A stretch of 64,000 nt of DNA from Vibrio hannami (GCF_029589055.1 NZ_JARQZP010000003.1:992001-1056000); one strand, 5' to 3'; shown: positions 29,496 to 38,715, numbered from the stretch's first letter. The notes: generated from the letters alone by a model not told the origin. Numbers and translations are program-made.

Positions 29496-29783
29496 CTATC
29501 TGAAACTGTACACTTCTTGGCATTCATAAGAGCCCATCTCAAATTCTCGACATATCCAAGTTCGGTTCTCATATATACTGCACTTGAAGGTTTCTCTATC
29601 TAGTGCTGAGCACCAGCCATCTGCCAACCTAAGCATAGTCTCTCCACCCCAAGCATCTCTACTAATATGCTCTTCTGGAACTGAAGTGTCTGAAATAATC
29701 ATTACTTCAAGGCGGCAGCAGCAAGCCTTACAGTTTGAACAACTAATATTTGGCTCAATCTCGCTTTTGGCAGGTATGTTCAT
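29496..29783 (-). CDS. YkgJ-like cysteine-cluster protein
   Basis: The 95-residue protein is built around cysteine clusters: CSNCKACCC near the N-terminus, then WCSALD, FKCSIYENRTWICREF and YEC. This is the CxxCxxCC-type pattern of the YkgJ/zinc-iron chelating family. Metal binding is likely; the process is unknown. It begins 6 bases after a small upstream gene, implying an operon. Confidence 0.8.
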   Translation of the reverse strand: MNIPAKSEIEPNISCSNCKACCCRLEVMIISDTSVPEEHISRDAWGGETMLRLADGWCSALDRETFKCSIYENRTWICREFEMGSYECQEVYSFR

Positions 29784-29789
29784 AAGAGA

Positions 29790-29928
29790 TTACAGCTCAA
29801 ATAATTTATCAAAATCGCGTTTTTCAAGAATATCTTCGATTTTTTCTTCTTGCTGATTTTGTGCTTTCATTTTCACCTTTAAGTGGTTTATTTTCTTTTT
29901 TAGGTGATCTTTTTTTACTCTTATTCAT
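29790..29928 (-). CDS. Small basic protein gene, frameshifted; upstream partner of the cysteine-cluster gene
   Basis: ATG 29928 has AGGAAAG upstream and opens a lysine/arginine-rich frame (MNKSKKRSPKKENK...). Removing one base from the A6 run (plus-strand T run near 29840) continues it as SARRKIEDILEKRDFDKLFEL, stopping at 29790. The composite, about 45 residues, resembles the small PA3496-like family in its RRKIED...L end, but that is tentative. Confidence 0.5.
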
Positions 29929-29951
29929 TTGAGCTTTCCTTAGCATGGTTG

Positions 29952-30161
29952 TTAGTCAACTTTGAAAGTGCCTAACTTCACCCCAGTGGTTGATAATATA
30001 CTTCCCATCATATTTGACTCAGAGAAGGTAAATTCTAGATTATTCTGTTTAGAGTGAAGTTTGGGGGAAATGTGACGTTGTAGAATGTCACTATTAAGTT
30101 GATGTATGCTTGCTGACCAGTTAAGTTGTTCATTGACCAAGCAAAACTCTATTTGGAACAT
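29952..30161 (-). CDS. Hypothetical 69-residue protein
   Basis: A small, compositionally normal frame without signal peptide or recognisable domain; the C-terminus reads SILSTTGVKLGTFKVD. The ribosome site is weak. It lies between the small basic gene and csp on the same strand. Confidence 0.4.
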   Translation of the reverse strand: MFQIEFCLVNEQLNWSASIHQLNSDILQRHISPKLHSKQNNLEFTFSESNMMGSILSTTGVKLGTFKVD

Positions 30162-30296
30162 ACGTTGAGCTCAGCTTCATTTGATCTTCTATGTTTATCA
30201 GATAATTTTTTATACCAGTATCGCTGGCGACTAGTTCTTCGAGGCAATAAAACTCCTGAAATTTAAGTGTATTAGATGGTTATATGGAAAGAATAC

Positions 30297-30322
30297 GGGT
30301 GTAATGCACTTGCATTACACCC
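30297..30322 (-). terminator. Hairpin downstream of the cold-shock gene
   Basis: GGGTGTAATGC (30297-30307) pairs perfectly with GCATTACACCC (30312-30322) around ACTT. It begins directly after the csp stop on the minus strand; the following T content is modest. Confidence 0.7.
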
Positions 30323-30329
30323 ACTGATG

Positions 30330-30542
30330 CTATAGTGCAGTTACGTTCGACGCTTGAGGGCCTTTTTGGCCTTGCTCAACGTTAAAGCTTACTTTTTGGC
30401 CTTCAGCTAGTGTTTTGAAGCCGTCAGACGCGATAGCTCTGAAATGTACAAATACATCAGCGCCACCATTGTCTTGTGAAATAAAGCCAAAGCCTTTTGT
30501 TTCGTTAAACCATTTAACTGAACCAGTTGTTTTAGTAGACAT
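30330..30542 (-). CDS. CspA-family cold-shock protein
   Basis: The 70-residue OB-fold protein has both RNA-binding motifs: [16 protein letters not shown] (RNP1 KGFGFI) and DVFVHFRAI (RNP2 VFVHF). It would act as an RNA chaperone or antiterminator. AGAGG precedes the ATG. A long non-coding stretch upstream (to about 30860) could contain a structured leader as in cspA, though no cold box was identified. Confidence 0.95.
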   Translation of the reverse strand: MSTKTTGSVKWFNETKGFGFISQDNGGADVFVHFRAIASDGFKTLAEGQKVSFNVEQGQKGPQASNVTAL

Positions 30543-30862
30543 AGATACCTCTAAGAAATTAATAATATTGAAACTACGAGCAACTGCTATTTAAAAAACT
30601 ATGACGAGAAGCAATCGCAGGAGCTAAACGAAGGTATCGAAAGGAAACTGGGAGAGGGCTTGTACTAAATTTTCACTAATAGCTCGTTTGCAAGAGCTAC
30701 GCGCACTATACAGGTTGTTTGGAAAATGAACAGCTTTATTTTATGTTTTTCAAAATTTGTTGAATTTGAGATAGCCCAGTTCAACATCAATAGTGATGAG
30801 CTATTTTTATGTTAATTAAATGCATAACTACAAATGCATAATAACTTTCAGCTACTGGAAAG
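30543..30862. other. Upstream region of the cold-shock gene
   Basis: About 320 non-coding bases that must contain the csp promoter and leader on the minus strand. No named element was recognised. Confidence 0.4.
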
Positions 30863-31077
30863 TTTTGTCCATTTCCTTTCAGATTCGGCATCTTACATAG
30901 AGGTGCCGAATCTCGTTTTAGGATACGAAAAGTAATCTGAAAGCGGGATGATAGAGCATTTACGTTAAGTCGGTTTTGTCCATCTTTGAGTCAGCGAGAC
31001 TTCCGCTGACTCATCTTTGCCCAAAACGTGCCAGTTCGATTTAGTGCCGATAAATTTCGTCCCTGATTTATCGGCAC
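30863..31077. repeat. Hairpin-rich intergenic repeat, copy B
   Basis: The left unit runs from TTTTGTCCA (30863) to TGTCC (30977-30981), about 111 bases apart as in copies C and D, and contains the hairpin TTCGGCATCT/AGGTGCCGAA (30884-30909). The right part has two further stems: GAGTCAGCG (30988-30996) with CGCTGACTC (31004-31012), and a perfect 12-bp stem GTGCCGATAAAT (31044-31055) with ATTTATCGGCAC (31066-31077). Confidence 0.7.
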
Positions 31078-31208
31078 TATCTGAACGAACGGAAGATAAA
31101 ACATGGTAAAAGCTATCTCCAAAAATTTGCTTGGGCGGGGTTCTCAATCAATAACTTTTACCTGCATCGTTATGCAAGCTCACTGGAAGGCATAGCTCAC
31201 TTATAGAT

Positions 31209-31403
31209 ATGAACAAGGCAGAATCTTTGGACGAAATATACCAACAGCTTGGGGTTTTCAAACATGTTGCTGTTTGCGTCTGGTATTTTGGAGAAATAGA
31301 AGATGCAGCCCAAATTAAATATCAACTAAGGTCAATAATTAGGAGTGACAGGCTATTTGTTTTTCAGTATTTGCTGATATTAGCAGGTTTGTACTCAAAA
31401 TAG
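31209..31403 (+). CDS. Hypothetical 64-residue protein
   Basis: A short frame (MNKAESLDEIYQQLG...) with a hydrophobic C-terminal third and no known domain. It lies just after repeat copy B, and a shared terminator follows. It could be a small real gene or a fragment. Confidence 0.35.
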   Translation: MNKAESLDEIYQQLGVFKHVAVCVWYFGEIEDAAQIKYQLRSIIRSDRLFVFQYLLILAGLYSK

Positions 31404-31417
31404 AGTGATAGGTTCAA

Positions 31418-31449
31418 AAAGGCATCAATGGTGAATCATAGATGCCTTT
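31418..31449. terminator. Terminator between convergent genes
   Basis: AAAGGCATC (31418-31426) pairs with GATGCCTTT (31441-31449); A and T runs flank it on either side, so it can serve both directions. Confidence 0.7.
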
Positions 31450-31464
31450 AAATCGAACAGAGTC

Positions 31465-33168
31465 TTATTTTATCAAAGACACTGAGGAGTAAGAGTCAGA
31501 AATAGAAACAATCCCCAGAGAAGAATGCTCCTGGCGATAAAGTACTGGCTCAAATTCTGAATGAGGCTTTTCCCAAGTACCGACAAGCTCACCGTCATCC
31601 AGTGCAAATTGCTTAAATTGATGAGGTTCTGGATAGAAACCATTAACTTTAGCTGAGCGAAGAGAAGTATACCAAGTTACAGTGCTGTTATCTAAGCCAC
31701 CGTACCAACTTCCTTGGTAGAATTTTCCAAGGTAAGCCACATTGCCATCGTTATACATGTAATGGTAGTCATCACTCACATAGGTAGAATCAGTATCAAC
31801 CCGAACTAAAAAAGAGCCTTGTGAAAGGTAAGTCACCGAAGTGTTACTCGTACTTGCCGTATAATCTGAACCTAGTTCAGAGCTATTGTGCGCAGTTATA
31901 ACTGCTGATTGGATGGTAGGCTCAGATGTTATATTACTTTCGGTATCCAGTGTGCCGTTAACCAGTGCAGTGTATATATTAGCACCATCTGATCTAGAAG
32001 GATCATAAGTGTAATATACGCGGTACGCTACGCCTTCAGAACGCCACATACCTGAAGTTGTTTTGTGATCACTAAAACCTGATTGCAAGTTATCGATTTG
32101 TGTCTCGCTGGAGTTGTTGATGACATTCCATTCATCACCAGACCAATATACAGATTGAGTTGGTGTGTAAGAAGGTAGTGCAGACAAATTTTCATCATAG
32201 TAGTACGTAGTATTATTTGTTTCGACAATAAGAACCTCACCATCAAGATACCAGTTTTCTGCGGGCGTAGAGGATATATCCAATGACGACAGGATGGAGC
32301 CGTCTGTTGCGGAAAGTACAATAAAGTACTCACCCATACAGTCCCCTGCTATGATTTTGCTATCTGACAATTTATGCGGATAACATGGATGAAACGTACT
32401 GCCATTGTATTGGTGTGCACTGAAATCTTTTTGTTCCCATTGAACGGTTGCGGTGGCAAAGTTAAATTGAGTATTTACGGGGCTAGAATCAGAATCGGTA
32501 ATAGATGCAAAACTAGGGTTATTGCTTGCGTCGAGTTCAACAATAAGATCACTAAAGTCTGCGGTACTATTATTGCTGATAAATTGACTGATAGTTTGAG
32601 CTTCTGAGTGAATATTTGAAATATTAGATTCGCTAGCTGCTAAGCTAGAGTCTAAACGCTGGTATATAGAACGGGCCAATACATGTACTTCATCATGACC
32701 TTCAGCGATAAAATCTCCCTGAATTTCATCAAGCGACACCCCCAACTCAGTAGCTAACTCTGACATATCCATATCTTGCAGATAGGCTATAGTTGAGAAA
32801 GGTGTGATGGTATTAATACCTGCTGCTGCAACTAGTTCGCGGTTTTCGGTTAGTGCACCTGTATAGTCGCTGTCCGTAGTAGTACCTGCAACAATTTTAA
32901 TGATAACTGGGTCATCATCACTATCATCACCGACAAAGACACCATTTGAGTTTGTAGAGCCTTGGAGCTCATCGCTATCAGCGACCCCATTTCGGTTGTG
33001 ATCAAAGTATACCTCAGCTTGCCCTAGGTACCCGTCTATAGCGGTATAAGTTGCTTGAGCTGAGGATGATGTGTCTACAGAGCTATCATCTCCACATGCT
33101 GAAATAGCAAGCGGTAACACTGCGATACTAGCAATTCTTTTGAACTTCTTTGCGTTATTCATAATCAC
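31465..33168 (-). CDS. Large secreted lipoprotein with EF-hand-like calcium motif
   Basis: A lipoprotein signal peptide (lipobox LAISAC followed by GDDSS) starts a 567-residue acidic, Ser/Thr/Asn-rich protein. Near residues 45-70 the segment YFDHNRNGVADSDEL resembles a dockerin or EF-hand calcium loop, followed by a small beta domain. Residues 250-567 are rich in Trp/Tyr strands, possibly a propeller, but no named family is recognised. A surface or outer-membrane location is likely. It lies between repeat copies B and C. Confidence 0.7.
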   Translation of the reverse strand: MIMNNAKKFKRIASIAVLPLAISACGDDSSVDTSSSAQATYTAIDGYLGQAEVYFDHNRNGVADSDELQGSTNSNGVFVGDDSDDDPVIIKIVAGTTTDSDYTGALTENRELVAAAGINTITPFSTIAYLQDMDMSELATELGVSLDEIQGDFIAEGHDEVHVLARSIYQRLDSSLAASESNISNIHSEAQTISQFISNNSTADFSDLIVELDASNNPSFASITDSDSSPVNTQFNFATATVQWEQKDFSAHQYNGSTFHPCYPHKLSDSKIIAGDCMGEYFIVLSATDGSILSSLDISSTPAENWYLDGEVLIVETNNTTYYYDENLSALPSYTPTQSVYWSGDEWNVINNSSETQIDNLQSGFSDHKTTSGMWRSEGVAYRVYYTYDPSRSDGANIYTALVNGTLDTESNITSEPTIQSAVITAHNSSELGSDYTASTSNTSVTYLSQGSFLVRVDTDSTYVSDDYHYMYNDGNVAYLGKFYQGSWYGGLDNSTVTWYTSLRSAKVNGFYPEPHQFKQFALDDGELVGTWEKPHSEFEPVLYRQEHSSLGIVSISDSYSSVSLIK

Positions 33169-33532
33169 CTAATTTTCATAGTTATAGTTTATAAAACAAG
33201 CGTTTCACATCAGAGACTATACATATATTAGGTATCACTATGCAACAGATTTAATTAATTGATATTTAAGACATTAAGGGGTTTGTTTTGACAAAAAATA
33301 CAGTCATGACGGTGAGTTTTTGTCTATGTTGCGAAATCTATATTTACTTCTTACTAAGTTACACATGCAATAAGAGATGCTGTGCATAATAAGTTAAGAA
33401 GTAGATTTGTTCGCTTAAACCCTTGGAGGGGCGTCCCATCTAATTAGCGCTTGGGTGACTGGTGAAACGTTGCATATTTTCTAAGAATTACTGCATGAGA
33501 TTAGTATTATGCGACAAAGCGCAAATGACAGC

Positions 33533-33760
33533 TTTTGTCCAAACCTTTCAGGTTCAGCATCTCGCATTGAGATGCCGTTTGTTAATTTGGGACATCATAA
33601 GTTATCCGAAGGGTAGAAATCAGCCCGTTGCCGTAAATTGAAAATGTCCAGCGATGATTTAACGTAATTGCTCTAAGCAGTTTATGCCCCATTATGTGTC
33701 CGCAAGATTCTCGGCTGATAAATAGCGTCATCAGAGTTCCTTACATTTCCTAATGCCAGA
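33533..33760. repeat. Hairpin-bearing intergenic repeat, copy C
   Basis: From TTTGTCC (33534-33540) to TGTCC (33645-33649), spacing 109 bases, with the perfect hairpin GCATCTC (33557-33563) / GAGATGC (33569-33575). The core GTTATCCGAAGGGTAGA at 33601 is identical to copy D. Sequence to about 33760 shows weaker similarity to copies A and B. The surrounding gap (33169-34038) contains no supportable gene. Confidence 0.7.
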
Positions 33761-34092
33761 TTAGAACTATCCGGTAAGTCATGCCGTCCAGTTCCGTTCA
33801 CGAATCTAACCAATTGAAGAGGTGTCGCTCTCCGGCAATGTGAACAATTATTGCGTCAACAGCCTTAATAATTAGGAAAATCATAAATCATCTTCAGGTA
33901 CAGAACCGTCTCCTAGGGCGTGTTTAGCATAAGTAGTACAGTACACTCAAACCAATTAAGTCCTCTCCCATAATAAGTGTTATATGTATTAATGAGACTT
34001 ATTTTCATGCAAAAAAACCTCACAAACACTATTATTAAATGTATCAGTATGCTCATCCTTCGTATTGTCTCTACAATAAAGGAACTATGATT

Positions 34093-35433
34093 ATGAAATT
34101 AGGTCACTTTTTTGTGTTTATACTATATGGCGTTGCTACTTTTGGTGCCAACTCCGCCCCACAAACCTCTGACAATATCCGTGAAGCCGGCGACATTATT
34201 GGTTCACTAAGCCAGTGCAGCCAGTCAACTCAAGATATGGAAGTGTACATCAGAGGGACTTCGTATCGCTCTTCTACTGATGGTAACGGAAATTTTAAGT
34301 TGAGCTACGTCCAGCAGGGTAGCTATGATTTAGTTGTGGTAAACAATGGGCTTATTATTGGAACCATTGCTCAAGTCGAAGTTGAAAAAAAACAAATTAG
34401 TGATATTGGCGCACGAGACTTTTGCCTGGATCGAGATGGGGATGGGTTTAATCCACCACTTGATTGCAACGACAATAATCCGACTGTAAACCCTAATATG
34501 CCTGAGAGTTGTGGTGATGGTGTCGATAACAACTGTAACGGCTCTGTAGATGAGGGCTGCTTAGTATGCACAGACAATGATTCGGATGGCTTTTTTGCTC
34601 AATTTGGTTGTGGCTCTCCAATTGATTGCGACGATAGTAAACCATCTGTAAATCCTCAAGCAACAGAAGCATGTGATGGCATAGACAATAATTGTGACGG
34701 ACAAATAGATGAATCTGGTGCACTAGGGGAAACAACCTATTACCTCGATCTGGATTCAGATGGGTACGGGGCTGCGGATACGACAATTATAGCATGTAGT
34801 GCTCCGAGCAATTATGTGAGCATCTCTGGTGACTGCGATGATAGCAATGCAAATGTTTACCCGTCAGCAACGGAAATTGAAGATGGCATCGATAACGACT
34901 GTGATACTTTAATTGATGAAGGTTTTAATAAGGACAGATTCAACGAGAGCGGCTCATTTATTGTTCCAGAAGGTATTACACAGATTCATGTTGAGCTTTG
35001 GGGCGGCGGTGGTGCCGGTGGTGCCGGTTTTTACTCATCGACATGTTTTTCAGATGGATATGGTGGCGGTGGCGGTGGAAGTGGGGGTCGCTATATAGGT
35101 GATTTGGTAGTTACTCCGGGTGAGACTTTCAATATCGCCATTGGTGCAGGAGGCGTTGCGGGAAGTGGCTCAGGACAAAATGGTAGTTCTAGTCTTATGT
35201 CATCTGATTTTACGAATATTTCTGCATTGGGTGGAACCGGAGGTCAAAGTGCTGAAGCTTGTCACCCAGGCGCTGGTGGTATAGGTGGTCCTGGTGGTTA
35301 TAATGGTTCCGATGGTGGCACATGTTCTGGCGGATTAGGAGGTCAAAACGGTGGAGGTGATGGAGGTAGTGGATGCGGTTACTCTGGCATTGGTAAGTCT
35401 GGACTCAACGGATATGCGATAATCCAATGGTAG
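34093..35433 (+). CDS. Exported protein with MopE-type metal-binding repeats and glycine-rich domain
   Basis: After a signal peptide there is a carboxypeptidase-regulatory-like beta domain (about 35-110). Three MopE-type motifs follow: each has a DxDGDG calcium-like loop, a DCND/DCDD turn, NP/YP, and an E-C-DGIDNNCDG-DE ending, seen near CGDGVDNNCNGSVDEGC and ACDGIDNNCDGQIDE. The last 150 residues are a glycine-rich beta domain opening FIVPEGITQIHVELWGGGG. MopE motifs bind copper or calcium at cell surfaces. ATG 34093 is preferred (AAAGGA 9 bases upstream); 34087 and 34039 are in frame. Confidence 0.8.
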   Translation: MKLGHFFVFILYGVATFGANSAPQTSDNIREAGDIIGSLSQCSQSTQDMEVYIRGTSYRSSTDGNGNFKLSYVQQGSYDLVVVNNGLIIGTIAQVEVEKKQISDIGARDFCLDRDGDGFNPPLDCNDNNPTVNPNMPESCGDGVDNNCNGSVDEGCLVCTDNDSDGFFAQFGCGSPIDCDDSKPSVNPQATEACDGIDNNCDGQIDESGALGETTYYLDLDSDGYGAADTTIIACSAPSNYVSISGDCDDSNANVYPSATEIEDGIDNDCDTLIDEGFNKDRFNESGSFIVPEGITQIHVELWGGGGAGGAGFYSSTCFSDGYGGGGGGSGGRYIGDLVVTPGETFNIAIGAGGVAGSGSGQNGSSSLMSSDFTNISALGGTGGQSAEACHPGAGGIGGPGGYNGSDGGTCSGGLGGQNGGGDGGSGCGYSGIGKSGLNGYAIIQW

Positions 35434-35457
35434 CCTTTTAAATACCCTACAAATGAC

Positions 35458-35487
35458 AAACAGCACTCTATTGTGAGTGCTGTTTTT
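35458..35487 (+). terminator. Terminator after the MopE-like gene
   Basis: ACAGCACTC (35460-35468) pairs with GAGTGCTGT (35475-35483), followed by TTTT; flanking As and Ts allow use by the convergent methyltransferase gene too. Confidence 0.85.
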
Positions 35488-35544
35488 GCTATATAGAATG
35501 TAAAAAACTCTCTGTTTTGGTGATATCCACAACTCTTCATAAAG

Positions 35545-36318
35545 TTACTGCTTTTCAACAACAAAGATATAACGGTTAACTGAAAACATATACTCTCCAC
35601 GCTCATCAATGGCCTTTAAAGCTTGTTGCCACTGCTCCCAGAGTTCGATTGCCTCAGCAGTAGCACTCTCGCCTTTGGGTTTGAGCAGGTTGAGTAGCTG
35701 CTGCGAGAAAGTGTCACGGGTAAGTTGCCAGTTTACAATCGGTAATGATTTGCGTTGTATGAGTGTGAAGCCAGCGTCAGTTAATTTGTTTGACAGAGTC
35801 CGCGGCAGGTGGGCGTCAGTATATCTTTTCAGCATGTTATGCTTGATTTGCTGAAAGAGTGACGGCTCCAATGAGTGCCAGATAAGTGAATCCCAGTCGG
35901 TGTCGAGGACAATGAGGCGCCCTCTACGCCTTAGTATCCGCCAACACTCGGCTAAGGCTTTCTCTGGCTGTGGCAAGAAACAAAATAGCTGGCTAGCCGT
36001 GATAACATCAAACTGTTCATCTTCCAACGGCATGTCGTCAACACTGCCAAGAATAAAGTTGCCCTGACTACATAGGGAACTTGCGAGTTCCACCATTGGG
36101 ACCACGCTGTCCAAGCCATAAACCTCTCCTTCTTTACCCACATATTCCAGCATATCGCGGGCAAGAATCCCGTTGCCGCAGCCGATATCAATCACTTGTT
36201 CTCCGGCCGATATATTGGCGCAATCTAATATTGTCTTACGCTGTATGCACATATCTGACGTAGCTGCTATCTGCTCCTGTTTTTTTGCTAGGGATTCATC
36301 ATAAGCAAATGTATTCAC
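35545..36318 (-). CDS. Class I SAM-dependent methyltransferase
   Basis: The 257-residue protein has motif I VIDIGCGNGIL, motif II acidic loop VYGLDSV, SVDDMPLEDEQFDVI and the post-motif RILRRRGRLIVLDTDW, a UbiE/COQ5-like Rossmann methyltransferase. The substrate cannot be inferred, though arsenite or small-molecule methyltransferases share this layout. Intact. Confidence 0.88.
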   Translation of the reverse strand: MNTFAYDESLAKKQEQIAATSDMCIQRKTILDCANISAGEQVIDIGCGNGILARDMLEYVGKEGEVYGLDSVVPMVELASSLCSQGNFILGSVDDMPLEDEQFDVITASQLFCFLPQPEKALAECWRILRRRGRLIVLDTDWDSLIWHSLEPSLFQQIKHNMLKRYTDAHLPRTLSNKLTDAGFTLIQRKSLPIVNWQLTRDTFSQQLLNLLKPKGESATAEAIELWEQWQQALKAIDERGEYMFSVNRYIFVVEKQ

Positions 36319-36508
36319 GCTTGCCTCCTAACTTGGATCATTCTGTAGATAGTTTTGAGTATAGATGAACTATAGGGGGGCAGAGAGTTAAGCCCTGATT
36401 CAGAACAATTTCAGTGACAACATTGGTTCTGGTGCTGACAAGATACTGCATGGCTTTACAAAAATCCTGCATAAAATAGATTTTCGTCACCCCTCAAAGG
36501 TGGAAGCA

Positions 36509-36625
36509 TTTGTCCAAAAGCTTGCATGGTCGGCATCTCACATTGAGGTGCCGTTCTACGTTTTGCAATATCAGAAGTTATCCGAAGGGTAGATCGCGCC
36601 CGAAGCTCCAAACTCAGTTCTGTCC
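36509..36625. repeat. Intergenic repeat copy D, interrupted by the group II intron
   Basis: From TTTGTCC (36509-36515) to TGTCC (36621-36625), about 110 bases, with hairpin CGGCATCTC/GAGGTGCCG (36531-36553) and the core GTTATCCGAAGGGTAGA shared exactly with copy C. The intron begins at the base after the second TGTCC, and the 3' exon resumes AAAAAC, so the spliced junction reads TGTCCAAAA like the left edge of the element. Confidence 0.75.
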
Positions 36626-37206
36626 GTGCGACCTGAAGTCGTATGAAGCGTTGTTCACCACGATAAGAGTGAACCATCTGTATCACCAGATGACCCTAGG
36701 ATTCTGAATAAAGCAGCGAATCCGACAATGTAACGATACTTGGTTGCGCTAGACCGAGTGGGAACTGAATCGTGAGAGGAGGTTCTTCCTGATAACCACA
36801 AATCGGGTAAGTGCTAGGGTGTCAGTATGATGAACGTAAGTGAATCCACGTAAGGCGCGTTATATGATGAAGCAGCGGAAGTGGTTAATACGCTGTGGCC
36901 AAAACGGCAATGAGAGTCGGAAAGAAGTTGGACAGTACTCTTTCGTGATCGCAGTACTCTCCGCACTATAGTGGGCATCTAAGCTGACATTTTACGTGAC
37001 ATATGGAACAGGGTAAGCCTGTATCACTCCCTTTGGGGAAAGCCGCTGTGGCCGATAGTGGTGCAGGTATAGGAGGTCGGAGAAAGCAAAGGCTGCATTG
37101 TAATGATGTTGATACAGGGTTGTCCCTGATCACGAAAGTGAGCCCACTTCCGACTGGTCTCCCTTTGCGAGAGAATTTGAAGAACTTTATTTAAGAGGAA
37201 AAGCAA

Positions 37207-38679
37207 ATGGTGGTCTCGCAAGAGATTAGTGCATCTTCTGACGGTGCCCAATGGCAGTCTATCGACTGGAAACCCATTGAAGCGCACGTATTAAAGCTTC
37301 AAATGCGTATCGCAAAAGCAACTAGAGAAAAGAAATATCGTAAGGTGAAGTCTTTACAGTGGCTCTTGACTCATTCTCGCTCTGCTAAACTCCTAGCGGT
37401 TAGGCGAGTATCTCAAAATAAAGGCAGTAAAACGCCTGGAATAGATGGTGTCATCTGGAATACGGATGCACGCCGCATGAAAGCAGTGAATCAATTGAGT
37501 CGAAAGGCTTATCAAGCCAGACCACTCAAGCGTATCTATATCCCCAAAAAGAATGGCAAACTTCGACCACTGGGTATCCCATGTATGATAGACCGAGCGC
37601 AACAAGCACTTCACCTATTAGCATTAGAGCCAGTGTCAGAAAGTCTTGCCGACCCTAACAGCTACGGCTTTCGACCAAGACGCAGCTCCGCTGACGCAAT
37701 CGGGCAGTGTTTTATCTGCTTGAGCCAAAAACAGTCAGCACAATGGGTTCTTGAAGGTGACATCAAAGCCTGCTTTGACAAAATCGGGCATCAATGGCTT
37801 ATGGACAATGTCGCTATTGATAAGCGTATGTTGGAGCAATGGTTAAAGTCTGGCTTTGTAGAGAAAGGGCTGTTTTACGATACTGATGAAGGCACGCCTC
37901 AAGGTGGGATTATATCCCCAACCTTGATGTTAATGACGCTCTCTGGTCTCGAACGGCGTATTAAGTCTACCGCTCTTAAAAAGGGTACAAGAGCCAACTT
38001 TATTGGATATGCCGACGATTTTGTCGTCACCTGCGCCTCAAAGGAAGTGCTAGTGAACGACATCAAACCGTTGATTGCTGACTTTCTGGCAGAAAGAGGG
38101 TTAACCCTATCCGAAGAGAAAACGAAGATTACTCATATTGATGATGGCTTTGACTTTCTGGGTTTCAACCACAGGAAGTACAAAGGGAAATTGCTCATCA
38201 AACCGAGCAAATCCAACACGCTGTTATTCTTGAGAAATCTACGTGAACTTATCAAGAAGCACGCAACCATTCCTGTTAACGATCTTATCAGATTGATAAA
38301 TCCAAAACTTAGGGGATGGGCGAATTACTATCGTCATTGCGTTGCCAAACAAGTATTCGGGTACATCGGCCACAGACTATTCCAAGCGCTATGGCACTGG
38401 GCAGTTAGACGTCATCCAACCAAGCCCAAAGACTGGGTTGTTCATAAGTACTTTCTCAATCGTAAAGGCCAGTGGCAATTTCACGGTTGGCAGAAAATCA
38501 TGAACATGGACTGTCATTTCAATCTGTTCCAAATAGCTAAAGTGCCTATCGAACGACATGTGAAAATCAGGAGTGCAGCGACCCCTTTTGACCCCGAGTA
38601 CCAAGAATACTTGGCTAAGCGAAAGTCAAAAAGGCGAGCTCGTAACTCTTGGATCGAACCTGTTCCTACTGCTTTATGA
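37207..38679 (+). CDS. ltrA: Group II intron reverse transcriptase/maturase
   Basis: The 490-residue protein has RT blocks including SKTPGIDGV, RPLGIPCMIDRAQQ, SYGFRPRRS, GTPQGGIISP and the catalytic FIGYADDFVV, then the thumb/X maturase domain with LRGWANYYRH. The end carries KIRSAATPFDPEYQEYLAKR but stops at about 25 residues beyond, with no CxxC or HNH cluster, so the DNA endonuclease domain is absent. It assists splicing and retrohoming of the host intron. Confidence 0.95.
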   Translation: MVVSQEISASSDGAQWQSIDWKPIEAHVLKLQMRIAKATREKKYRKVKSLQWLLTHSRSAKLLAVRRVSQNKGSKTPGIDGVIWNTDARRMKAVNQLSRKAYQARPLKRIYIPKKNGKLRPLGIPCMIDRAQQALHLLALEPVSESLADPNSYGFRPRRSSADAIGQCFICLSQKQSAQWVLEGDIKACFDKIGHQWLMDNVAIDKRMLEQWLKSGFVEKGLFYDTDEGTPQGGIISPTLMLMTLSGLERRIKSTALKKGTRANFIGYADDFVVTCASKEVLVNDIKPLIADFLAERGLTLSEEKTKITHIDDGFDFLGFNHRKYKGKLLIKPSKSNTLLFLRNLRELIKKHATIPVNDLIRLINPKLRGWANYYRHCVAKQVFGYIGHRLFQALWHWAVRRHPTKPKDWVVHKYFLNRKGQWQFHGWQKIMNMDCHFNLFQIAKVPIERHVKIRSAATPFDPEYQEYLAKRKSKRRARNSWIEPVPTAL

Positions 38680-38715
38680 GTTGTTGGGTATCAAACGATG
38701 CCTTAGTGGAGGCTT

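Noticed and set aside
28974..31208. Integron cassette array with attC sites (GTTATGC-like strings at about 29427 and 31170)
   Set aside because: No paired core sites or attC-like long palindromes at matching distances were found, no integrase is present and most genes lie on the minus strand with their own signals.
34371..34786. Minus-strand frames of 68 and 97 residues within the MopE-like gene
   Set aside because: They mirror the repetitive Asp/Cys codons of the true gene and have no independent support.
37003..37287. Small open frames in the 5' part of the group II intron
   Set aside because: This segment is structured intron RNA (domains I-III); the frames overlap on both strands and have no family.
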